A stretch of DNA of 42,809 nucleotides from a virus: the IMG/VR virus record IMGVR_UViG_3300013104_000012, positions 1 to 42,809 of that record, one strand, 5' to 3'. Numbering within the stretch: position 1 is the first letter of the stretch; each line of letters opens with the position of its first letter. This document shows, in pieces, positions 36,608 through 42,809 of the stretch. The notes beneath the pieces are model-generated. The model saw nothing but the letters and a program-made list of their open reading frames with translations. It had not been told where the DNA came from and searched no databases. The position numbers and the translations under genes are program-made.

Positions 36608-38035
36608 TTACGAGTTGTCGGCCATCGTGCCGGCGCTGTAGCCCGGCGTGAACGCGCTCGAGGCTTCCAGCCGCACGAGGAACGCCTGATTCAGGATGAT
36701 CGAGCCGTAGAAGCATTTCCACGACACGGCGCGCGTCTGGTTCAGCCGATCGCTCTTGTCGGCCCCGGTCAGGTAGAAGAACTCGGGATTTTCGAGGATC
36801 ACCTGCCCGTAGCTGTGATTGCCGATGAAGATCGACGGGAACACATACACGCCAGTCGCCGGCGCCGCGGGCGGCGTTTGCGCCGCGCCGATGCCGGTGA
36901 TGACGACCGTCGCGCCGGACGGAAGTTGCGTCGCCTGGCCCGCCATCGGTCCCGTTGCCGGGCCCGCCGCGCAGAGGCCGAGATTGGTCGGCGACGCCGA
37001 CGTGCCGATGTAGACGCTGAACGTGTAGTTCGGCAGCGTCGGCAGCGTCACGCTGATCGATCCGGTCGGGCCGGTGACGCTGATGTTGCCCGACACCTGA
37101 TAAATCTGCTGCTCGACCGACGTTTGCACCGGCGAGCCCGTGACCTGGATGTTGTACGTCGTGCTCGTCGCCAGTGTGCCGCCAGCGGCCGATGCGGTAC
37201 CGGTGACGAGCGCCACGCCAACCCAGTACGGCATCATGTTCGTTTCGACCCAGCGCACGCCGCCGAACGCCCCGAGCTCGTTGTTGTAGAGCCGATTGAT
37301 GTCGGAGTACGCCCACGCGGTATTCACCTGCGCGTTCTCGCGCATGTCCTGCGCTGCGAGCGGATGGATCAGCGCGCAATAGTGCTGCATGACGGCCGGC
37401 GACTTGGACGGGTCGCGATATGACCCCGCCTCGATCATCATGTCCTCGCGCTCGTCGCCCATGTAGCGCGGCGCGCCGTACGTCATCAGCGAGCCGACGA
37501 TCTTGTTCGACTCGTGCGGCGTCGTCACGTCGGTGGCGACGAGTGCGGCGCGATTGGCGCGCCCGTTCGCATAATTCACCTGATTGGCCGCGAGCAGCGT
37601 ATTGAGCGTATTGCGCTCGAGCGTTTCCGGCATCTGCAGGCTGACGAGCTGGATCGCCTGCTGAAAGATCGGGTGCTTGATGGTCAGGTTCGCCACGTCG
37701 GTGACGATCACGCTGTCGCCCCACTGCTGCGCGACGGCGGAAACCTGCACCAGCGTGACCGCCTCACCGATGGGTGCTACACCTTCCTGCAGCGGCGCGA
37801 ACGGCAGCGGCAGGCGTTCGAACCGCGTCGCCGTGTACGTCGTGCCGCGGTTGATATCGAGATGCAGGGGCTTGCCGAACTGATACGCGACGAGCTGCCG
37901 GCGCGCGAGCGGTTCGACTTCCTCCTGGATGTAATTCTCGATGTCCGACTGGAAGCCCGGCGAGGTCGACGTGTTCACGACGCCCAACGTCAGGAAGGCC
38001 ATCAGTTTCAAGAGGAATGCGGTCATGGTCGTCAT
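36608..38035 (-). CDS. Major capsid protein (N4-gp56 family) with inserted domain
   Basis: A 475-residue protein. The N-terminus (MTTMTAFLLKLMAFLTLGV) is a distant copy of the late leader. The body matches N4-gp56-type capsid proteins: SDIENYIQEEVEPLARRQLV, TYTATRFERLPLP, QWGDSVIVTDVANLTIKHP, YCALIHPLAAQDMREN and FGGVRWVETNMMP. Residues about 285-400 are a Ser/Thr/Gly-rich all-beta insertion that starts TYNIQVTGSPVQ and ends near TPPAAPATGVYVFP. It separates the last core segments (SYGQVILENPEFFYL onward) from the rest. That domain likely protrudes on the capsid surface. Preceded by the scaffold gene and followed by a terminator. Confidence 0.88.
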   Translation of the reverse strand: MTTMTAFLLKLMAFLTLGVVNTSTSPGFQSDIENYIQEEVEPLARRQLVAYQFGKPLHLDINRGTTYTATRFERLPLPFAPLQEGVAPIGEAVTLVQVSAVAQQWGDSVIVTDVANLTIKHPIFQQAIQLVSLQMPETLERNTLNTLLAANQVNYANGRANRAALVATDVTTPHESNKIVGSLMTYGAPRYMGDEREDMMIEAGSYRDPSKSPAVMQHYCALIHPLAAQDMRENAQVNTAWAYSDINRLYNNELGAFGGVRWVETNMMPYWVGVALVTGTASAAGGTLATSTTYNIQVTGSPVQTSVEQQIYQVSGNISVTGPTGSISVTLPTLPNYTFSVYIGTSASPTNLGLCAAGPATGPMAGQATQLPSGATVVITGIGAAQTPPAAPATGVYVFPSIFIGNHSYGQVILENPEFFYLTGADKSDRLNQTRAVSWKCFYGSIILNQAFLVRLEASSAFTPGYSAGTMADNS

Positions 38036-38046
38036 GCTCCGTTGAA

Positions 38047-38832
38047 TCAGATGGGTTGGCCTTCGAGTCGTGCCCGACGCTTGTCGCGTTCGGTCTGTCC
38101 GCCGCCGCGCGCGCTCACGTCGCTGCGCGCGTTTGGCAAGCGTTTGCGTTCCACGGACGATGCGTTGCCCGGCGCGGCGGCGCGGGCCGCTTTCGGCTTG
38201 AGCTTGCCGTTCATGATGTCGTCGCCGATCATGAAGCGCAGCATCGCCATGCGCGGCGGCACGGTCTGGCCGCTGTTGCGCAAATCGGTGACCGCCTTTT
38301 CGATGCGATCGCGATACTGCTTGTACGTTTTCGGCTTCGTGACCGCGAGCTGTTCGAACTGCGTGCGGTCGGCTATGTCGCGCGACTCGTTGAGCGCCGC
38401 CTGCGAGCGCTGATCGGACGCGCGAATCTTGCGGTTGCTGTCGATCTGCCAGCGCAGCCAGCGGATTTGATCTTCGGTCGCGCCGTTGCGCTGTGCGTCC
38501 GCAATCTGCGCTTCCTCCCGGTCGAACTCGGGATCGCGGGTCGGCGTCTGCGGCGTAGCTCCCTGCCGCTGGCGCGTCTCGTTGAGCTCGCGCTCGACGT
38601 TCTCGCGCCGCGCGCGCTCGGCCTTGAGCGCTTCCTTGGGATCGTCGGGATCGTCGGGATCGGGCGTCTCGATGTCCAACACGTCATCGAGCGCATCCGG
38701 GTCGTCGTTAGCGCCGCCGGTATCCGGCGCGGGATCGGGCCCCGGATCGGGCGGCGCGCCCGGATCGGGATCGCCTTCGGCCGCGCCCAGGCGCAGATAA
38801 CGGGGCAGAAGTTTGCGCAGCAGCAAGCTCAT
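38047..38832 (-). CDS. Scaffolding protein
   Basis: A 261-residue protein from ATG 38832 (MSLLLRKLLPRYLRLG, a late leader copy). It is very acidic and Pro/Asp-rich in residues ~18-70, then helical and charged (EALKAERARRENVERELNET; AQRNGATEDQIRWLRWQID) with a basic C-terminus. This acidic-helical-basic layout directly upstream of the capsid gene is that of podoviral scaffolds. It should guide procapsid assembly and leave before packaging. Its start overlaps the upstream stop by four bases (ATGA). Confidence 0.8.
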   Translation of the reverse strand: MSLLLRKLLPRYLRLGAAEGDPDPGAPPDPGPDPAPDTGGANDDPDALDDVLDIETPDPDDPDDPKEALKAERARRENVERELNETRQRQGATPQTPTRDPEFDREEAQIADAQRNGATEDQIRWLRWQIDSNRKIRASDQRSQAALNESRDIADRTQFEQLAVTKPKTYKQYRDRIEKAVTDLRNSGQTVPPRMAMLRFMIGDDIMNGKLKPKAARAAAPGNASSVERKRLPNARSDVSARGGGQTERDKRRARLEGQPI

Positions 38833-39302
38833 TTCGTTGCGCTTCCGATGTTGAAATAGGTGAGCGTACCGGCCGCGGTGACCATCACGAAGTAGTCGCG
38901 GCGCACGTCGGTGGCGATCGTGGCCGTTCCGGTAATCGTCGTGCTCGCATCGCCGGCCGTCAGCGTCCCGGTATGCGTCGTCGCATCGTTGAGGATCGAC
39001 CACCCGAATCCGAACGTGCCGTCGGTGACGACCGTTGGTCCCATCGCCGCGATGATGGCGGCGGTCGACGGCAAGGTGATCGTGAAGTCACCGGACGCGC
39101 CGCTCGTCAGCCGTAGCACCCGGCGCCGGCATTGCGGTGCCGTCAGCGTCGAATTCGTGCCCGCGGTGACGATGTTTTCCAGATGCCCGCAATAGACGTT
39201 CGCGTTGGAAAGCAGCGCGATCAGCCCGAAGTCGGCGGCGCGGTCCGGCACGAGGCCGGCGGGAATCGGTGCCAGAACCGCGAGACGCAGGAAGTTCCGC
39301 AT
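38829..39302 (-). CDS. Virion protein with repeated beta domain
   Basis: A 157-residue protein beginning MRNFLRLAVLAPIPAG (late leader). Residues ~60-150 form a beta domain: RRVLRLTSGASGDFTITLPS, an AAIIAAMGPTVV segment, GTLTAGDASTTITGTATIA and RRDYFVMVT. The same order of elements is found in residues ~55-150 of the glycine-rich fibre (40892-42298), so the two are paralogous modules. It lies between the scaffold and a related structural gene, probably as a capsid decoration or head fibre. Confidence 0.7.
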   Translation of the reverse strand: MRNFLRLAVLAPIPAGLVPDRAADFGLIALLSNANVYCGHLENIVTAGTNSTLTAPQCRRRVLRLTSGASGDFTITLPSTAAIIAAMGPTVVTDGTFGFGWSILNDATTHTGTLTAGDASTTITGTATIATDVRRDYFVMVTAAGTLTYFNIGSATK

Positions 39303-39308
39303 GTTGTC

Positions 39309-40097
39309 TTATGCGGCGACGGCCGTGATCACGAACAGGCGCGTGAACGTGATCTTGTTGTTGAACACGCTCACCGCCGCAGCATTGGCGATGTTCTTGT
39401 TGATATTGCCGGCGACGGTGATCGCGAGCGTGTTCACCGCTGTAACGAAATAGTTGCTGCTCGATCCGTCGGTGTTGACGACCTGCAGCCATGACGCGTT
39501 GGCGTTGATGCCGGTCGCGCTCGCGACGTTGATGATGCTCGTCGGATTGTTCACACCGGCATTGTTCGCGACGGCCGCGGTCGTCGTCGTGCTGTTCGTG
39601 GAGACGGCTCCGGGCAGCGTCGGATTCGCGAGGTTCGTCACCTGCGCGAGCCAGTACGCGAGTGCCGTCGTCACCATCGTCGCGGTGCCGGTAATGGTGA
39701 CGTTGGTCCCGCCGGCAAGCGTCATCGTCCCCGAGTTCAGGTTAGCGATCTGCAGCAGGGCTTGTGCGCCGACATACGCGTTCGGCCAGTAGCCGTTGAT
39801 GATGGCGGTCGCGGTATCGGTGGTGTTCGTGTTCGCCGAGCCGCCGGACGCGACGATGATCGCGTTGATGAGGCCGTTGGCGCAGTTCGCGGGATTCAGC
39901 GTCAGCGCAGTCGTGCTCGCGTTGGTGACAGCCGAATAGTTCTTCGGCAGCGCCATCGGCGATGCAGCGAGTGCGAGCGTATTGAGATACGCCTGCAGCG
40001 ATGCAGCATCGGCGTTGTTGCCGTCGATCTGCAGCGATGGGAGTTGCCCGATCACCGGCAACCGAAGGAAGCGGAGAGCCTGCGCGAGTCGAGTCAT
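39309..40097 (-). CDS. Ser/Thr/Asn-rich virion protein
   Basis: A 262-residue protein. MTRLAQALRFLRLPVIGQLP, then SLQIDGNNADAASLQAYLNT, is the leader plus attachment-type module related to those at 32182 and 33036. The rest is Ala/Thr/Asn-rich beta repeats (GTMTLAGGTNVTITGTATMV; AVSTNSTTTTAAVANNAGV). GGGAGG lies seven bases before the ATG and a good promoter (40153-40125) precedes it. It heads the scaffold-capsid block. A head-decoration or fibre role is likely. Confidence 0.7.
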   Translation of the reverse strand: MTRLAQALRFLRLPVIGQLPSLQIDGNNADAASLQAYLNTLALAASPMALPKNYSAVTNASTTALTLNPANCANGLINAIIVASGGSANTNTTDTATAIINGYWPNAYVGAQALLQIANLNSGTMTLAGGTNVTITGTATMVTTALAYWLAQVTNLANPTLPGAVSTNSTTTTAAVANNAGVNNPTSIINVASATGINANASWLQVVNTDGSSSNYFVTAVNTLAITVAGNINKNIANAAAVSVFNNKITFTRLFVITAVAA

Positions 40098-40124
40098 AGA
40101 ACGACCTCCCAGAAATTGCCCGCA

Positions 40125-40153
40125 ATAATGGGCACGATTTTTTCCAGTGTCAA
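40125..40153 (-). promoter_or_regulatory. Promoter for the structural block, with conserved motif
   Basis: On the minus strand TTGACA (40153-40148) and CATTAT (40130-40125) are 17 bp apart. Between them, plus-strand GGGCACGATTTTTTCCAG (40130-40147) is copy 2 of the conserved motif at 4356-4373. TGCCC-N8-GGGCA (40117-40134) overlaps the -10 as a possible operator. It would drive the structural genes from 40097 down. Confidence 0.6.
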
Positions 40154-40166
40154 GTTTCGTGCCTAT

Positions 40167-40895
40167 TTATGCGATCCAGAACAGATGAACCAGTGCCGGC
40201 GATCCATCGCCGCCCGCGACGCCTGCGTTTCCGGCCGCCCCGCCACCGCCACAACCGGCGCCCGTCGCCGAGAATCCTGCCGTGTGCCCGCTGTTGTCGC
40301 CACCGTTGCCCGCCAGCCCATACGACCCTTGTCCGCCACCCCCGCCGCCGCCGTTGCTTCCACCCGTCGCCTGATTCGGCGTCTGCCCAGGAGCTCCGCC
40401 GCCAGAGCCGCCAAAAGTACCCGGTTGGCGGATGCCGCCGGCGCCGCCCGAGCCACCGCCGTTTGCGCGCGTCGTTTCACGCGTCCCCGATTGGCCGAAA
40501 ACGCCGGACGATGCCGCATTTGCCCCACCTCCAACACCGCCGCCGGCGCCGCTTTCTGGCGTTGCCGACGCCCCCGGCGTAGCAAATCCACCCTGCGCCT
40601 GCCATGTATCCACCTGCACCGCGCTACCGTTGCTCCCCTTGGCCGCGGAAGCGCCGCCATGGCCGGCAGCGGGAACGACGATCGTGATCGGTGCCGGCGT
40701 CGCAATCAGCCGCGTCTCGACCCATTCCGAGCCTCCGCCGCCGCCGCCCGCGAGGCCGTTCGTCCCAGCGCTCTGTGTGCCAGAACCGCCGGCACCCGAG
40801 CCGCAATAACGCGCCCATACCGCCGTCACGCCGGCGGGCGGGGTGAACGTGTACGTGCCCGGCGTCGTATAGGTCTGTGACGCGAGCGGCATCAT
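40167..40895 (-). CDS. Glycine-rich fibre-tip protein
   Basis: A 242-residue protein starting [20 protein letters not shown], a typical entry to Gly-rich phage tip domains ([18 protein letters not shown]-like). From residue ~35 it holds Gly runs separated by short loops ([36 protein letters not shown]). This matches the polyglycine-sandwich adhesins at fibre tips of some phages. It ends LVHLFWIA, close to the YAVVFWVG end of its upstream neighbour, so they are related. It probably contacts the receptor. Its start overlaps the fibre stop by four bases. Confidence 0.75.
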   Translation of the reverse strand: MMPLASQTYTTPGTYTFTPPAGVTAVWARYCGSGAGGSGTQSAGTNGLAGGGGGGSEWVETRLIATPAPITIVVPAAGHGGASAAKGSNGSAVQVDTWQAQGGFATPGASATPESGAGGGVGGGANAASSGVFGQSGTRETTRANGGGSGGAGGIRQPGTFGGSGGGAPGQTPNQATGGSNGGGGGGGQGSYGLAGNGGDNSGHTAGFSATGAGCGGGGAAGNAGVAGGDGSPALVHLFWIA

Positions 40896-42298
40896 CCGAC
40901 CCAGAACACGACGGCATAACCGTCGCCGCCGTTGCCGCCATTGGTCGCCGATCCGCTCGTGCCGCCGCCACCGCCGCCGCCTGCGCCACGATTGGTTGTC
41001 GTCGTCCCGTTGCTCGCACCCGCCCCGCCGTTGCCGCCCGCGCCGTTGATGGACGCCGCCCCGCCGCCGCCGCCAGCTTGCGTTCCCGTCGCGCTGCCGC
41101 CACTACCGCCAACCGGCACACCGCCGGTGCCTGCGCCCGCACCGCCTGCCGTGCTCGAGGCGCCCCCGGGACCGCCCCCGCTGCCGCCGGTATAGGTGCC
41201 GGTTTCAACCGTTCCGACAGTGCTCGACGAGCCTCCACGCACACCGCCGCCAAGGCCGCCGTTGGAGCTGGTCGCCCCTTTTCCGCCCTTGGCGACAAAG
41301 GTTGCAAGCGCATTGCTGATCGTTGTGTCGCCGCCATCGCTGCCGCTCGCACCGCTGACGCCGCCCACCCCGCCCGCCCCGAGCGTTACCGTCACGCCGA
41401 CGCCAGGCGCACAGGGCATCATCAAGTTTTCTGCGAGTTCGCCGGCACCCCCGCCACCGCCGCCGGAAATGGTTGCCCCTGGCTGTCCTTTTCCGCCACC
41501 GCCAGCACCTTGCAGCATCCACCACGAGCCGCTGACATTCGACGGCGGCGTCCACGTCCCGCTGGTCGTAAAAACCTGCGACTGCAGCGTTCCGCCGCCC
41601 GATCCCGTTGCGCCGGTCGCACCGGTCGCGCCGGTCGGCCCGGTCGGCCCGGTCGGTCCCGTGGGTCCCGTCGGTCCGGTGGGCCCGGTAGGCCCTGTAG
41701 GTCCGGTTGGGCCGGCGGCGCCAGCGCCAGTGGCGCCGGTCGAACCTGTTGCACCGGTTGCGCCCGTGGCACCGGTCGCGCCCGTTGGTCCCGTCGGCCC
41801 GGTAGCGCCGCCGCCGGGCGAGGAAAGCGAGAACGTCCCGATGTTCTGCACGAACACCTTGGTCGGATCGTATTGCGTCCCGATCGTGACGAGCCAGATC
41901 CGCCGCGTGCCACCTTGGACGGTGACGGTCCCGTTGATCGCGGTGTTGGCGTCGCCCGCGACCAGCGTCGCCGTAAACGATGGATCTTCGTTCTGGATGC
42001 TGATCGGGACCGCGAACGAGCCGTTTTTCGCGATCGTCGGCCCCAGCGCATCGATGATCTTCGACGATGGCGGCAACGTGACGGTGAAATCGCTCGCCGC
42101 GGCGCCGATGAGTCGAATGACGCCTGAAAACACCTGCGAGCCGGTCAGAGCGACATTGCTTCCGCTCTGCGTAACATCGAACTCGTTGACCGAATAATTG
42201 TTGTTGTTGCTGACGAGCGCGTCGAGCCCGTAGCCGTCTGACACGTCGGGCCGACGCTGGCCCGGTTGCGGAAGGATCGCGCCTGCAATGCCGGCCAT
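40892..42298 (-). CDS. Collagen-like fibre with glycine-rich tip
   Basis: A 468-residue protein in three parts. Residues ~1-160 carry a beta domain paralogous to 38829-39302. Residues ~160-235 are Gly-X-Thr/Ala triplets ([12 protein letters not shown]...), a collagen-like stalk. From ~250, [20 protein letters not shown] leads into a ~200-residue glycine-rich tip ending YAVVFWVG. This is a full shaft-and-tip fibre. A 53-bp stretch (41637-41689) in its stalk is identical to 145-197 of the neighbouring fibre gene. Stop overlaps the next Gly-rich gene. Confidence 0.8.
   Translation of the reverse strand: MAGIAGAILPQPGQRRPDVSDGYGLDALVSNNNNYSVNEFDVTQSGSNVALTGSQVFSGVIRLIGAAASDFTVTLPPSSKIIDALGPTIAKNGSFAVPISIQNEDPSFTATLVAGDANTAINGTVTVQGGTRRIWLVTIGTQYDPTKVFVQNIGTFSLSSPGGGATGPTGPTGATGATGATGATGSTGATGAGAAGPTGPTGPTGPTGPTGPTGPTGPTGPTGATGATGATGSGGGTLQSQVFTTSGTWTPPSNVSGSWWMLQGAGGGGKGQPGATISGGGGGGAGELAENLMMPCAPGVGVTVTLGAGGVGGVSGASGSDGGDTTISNALATFVAKGGKGATSSNGGLGGGVRGGSSSTVGTVETGTYTGGSGGGPGGASSTAGGAGAGTGGVPVGGSGGSATGTQAGGGGGAASINGAGGNGGAGASNGTTTTNRGAGGGGGGGTSGSATNGGNGGDGYAVVFWVG
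41637..41689. repeat. 53-bp block identical to 145-197
   Basis: This collagen-stalk segment of the large fibre gene equals bases 145-197 in the smaller collagen-like fibre without a mismatch. The surrounding repeats have diverged, so the identity is recent or kept by gene conversion. Confidence 0.85.
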
Positions 42299-42304
42299 TT
42301 CCGT

Positions 42305-42809
42305 CTATCCTCGTCCGTACAGAGACAAGACGGATCCATCGACGAAATTATTGCTCGTTGACACCAACATGCTTGTGATGGCAGCCGTCGATTTCCAAGT
42401 GAACGAAATACATGCGGTGTCAAAGCTGCTATAGAAATCGTAATAGTTCGACCGCACGCCCTTTTGGAACGTCGTCTGCCGATAGCCAAATATGATCGTC
42501 TCGCAAACGCCAAACGAATTGGCGTTGCCACTCGACCCCGGCATACCCATGATTACGCCACCTGCAGCGCTGGCGGCAACTTGGCTCGCTGCCGCGGTCG
42601 ATGCGATGCCTTGCACGAACTGCGAGACGCTATAGTTTCCAGATGTGTTGTCGCCGTTGAATTGCAGTCCGGTGCGACCTTCGGTGATTACACCGCTGTC
42701 GCGGCCCTGAATCACCAAGATAAGATCGGTGAACGTTTGCGGGATGCTCGTGAACGGCACCGTAGCCTGCGATCCGCTGGTGACCACCTGTTGAATTAGT
42801 TGCATCCCA
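42305..42809 (-). CDS. Collagen-like fibre protein, C-terminal part (continues at 1)
   Basis: The 3' part of the 235-residue gene split by the contig ends; residues from about 70 on are coded here, starting near [16 protein letters not shown]. The domain is beta-rich ([51 protein letters not shown]) and ends at stop 42305, seven bases before the next gene. It is the head that the collagen-like stalk carries. Bases 42687-42809 duplicate the first 123 bases of the window. No enzymatic motif is seen; a receptor-binding or decoration role is inferred. Confidence 0.85.
   Translation of the reverse strand, partial: GMQLIQQVVTSGSQATVPFTSIPQTFTDLILVIQGRDSGVITEGRTGLQFNGDNTSGNYSVSQFVQGIASTAAASQVAASAAGGVIMGMPGSSGNANSFGVCETIIFGYRQTTFQKGVRSNYYDFYSSFDTACISFTWKSTAAITSMLVSTSNNFVDGSVLSLYGRG

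Noticed and set aside
40624-41352. 242-codon Ala/Arg-rich minus-strand frame across two fibre genes
   Set aside because: It spans the end of one glycine-rich gene and the start of the next in a different frame; composition is that of shifted Gly codons.
41580-41830. Regular short repeats resembling a CRISPR or tandem array
   Set aside because: They are 9-bp-periodic codons for Gly-X-Y triplets inside a fibre gene, with no spacers.
41196-42197. 333-codon Pro/Val-rich open frame on the plus strand
   Set aside because: Antisense of the collagen-like repeats, which always gives Pro-rich readings; no independent support.

Overview
The window is one complete, linearised genome of a temperate tailed phage with podovirus-type gene content. 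The last 123 bases (42687-42809) repeat the first 123 exactly. One late gene runs off the left end and resumes in frame at the right end, so the unique circle is 42,686 bp. Portal, N4-gp56-type major capsid protein, scaffold, ejection-type proteins and the absence of any tape-measure, sheath or tail-tube gene point to a short-tailed virion. The gene set and size recall the Bordetella BPP-1 / Burkholderia BcepC6B group (a comparison from memory, not a search). High GC and a tRNA-Arg(CCT)-derived attachment core fit a betaproteobacterial host, probably Burkholderiaceae (inference).

Layout. (1) 1-7711, minus strand: head of the late operon, reading right to left: small gene, family-2 glycosyltransferase, large terminase, two small basic proteins, portal, membrane protein, membrane metallopeptidase, two tandem paralogues and a collagen-like fibre that crosses the contig ends. 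(2) 7757-8877: an AT-rich patch plus a hairpin-rich leader, then a lone minus-strand replication-type gene with a poly-Ser tract. (3) 9002-10328, plus: ArdC-like antirestriction protein and two small genes. (4) 10256-11993, minus: the cro-like operon (cro, cII-like, membrane protein, nuclease-like protein, two small genes). (5) 12069-12729, plus: a cI-like repressor and a lipoprotein that is probably expressed in the lysogen. (6) 12868-20084, plus: a long operon of mostly ATGA-coupled genes, including a RecE/Cas4-like nuclease, a RecA-fold ATPase, a DUF433-containing composite protein and a C5-methyltransferase-like protein. (7) 20134-21474: excisionase, integrase and attP. (8) 21492-42298, minus: the rest of the late operon. 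In transcription order it runs glycine-rich fibres, structural proteins, scaffold, capsid, connector and tail proteins, fibres, GNAT protein, ejection-type proteins, ATP-grasp enzyme, spanins, endolysin, holin and a terminal lipoprotein.

Regulation. The divergent early promoters share an unusual architecture. A TAGGC..CCTA-type operator abuts each -35 and a second copy overlaps the -10, so one repressor probably controls both. An 18-bp motif recurs in front of two late gene blocks, one with a good TTGACA/CATTAT promoter, and a strong terminator follows the capsid gene.

Most unusual features. At least nine late genes start with variants of the same short N-terminal peptide (R-F-L-R-x-x-L-x-L). 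Two fibre genes share a 53-bp identical collagen-repeat block. The late operon carries enzymes not needed for virion assembly (glycosyltransferase, M48-like protease, ATP-grasp ligase, GNAT). The attachment site carries only the 5' half of a tRNA-Arg gene, ending exactly at the end of the anticodon loop.
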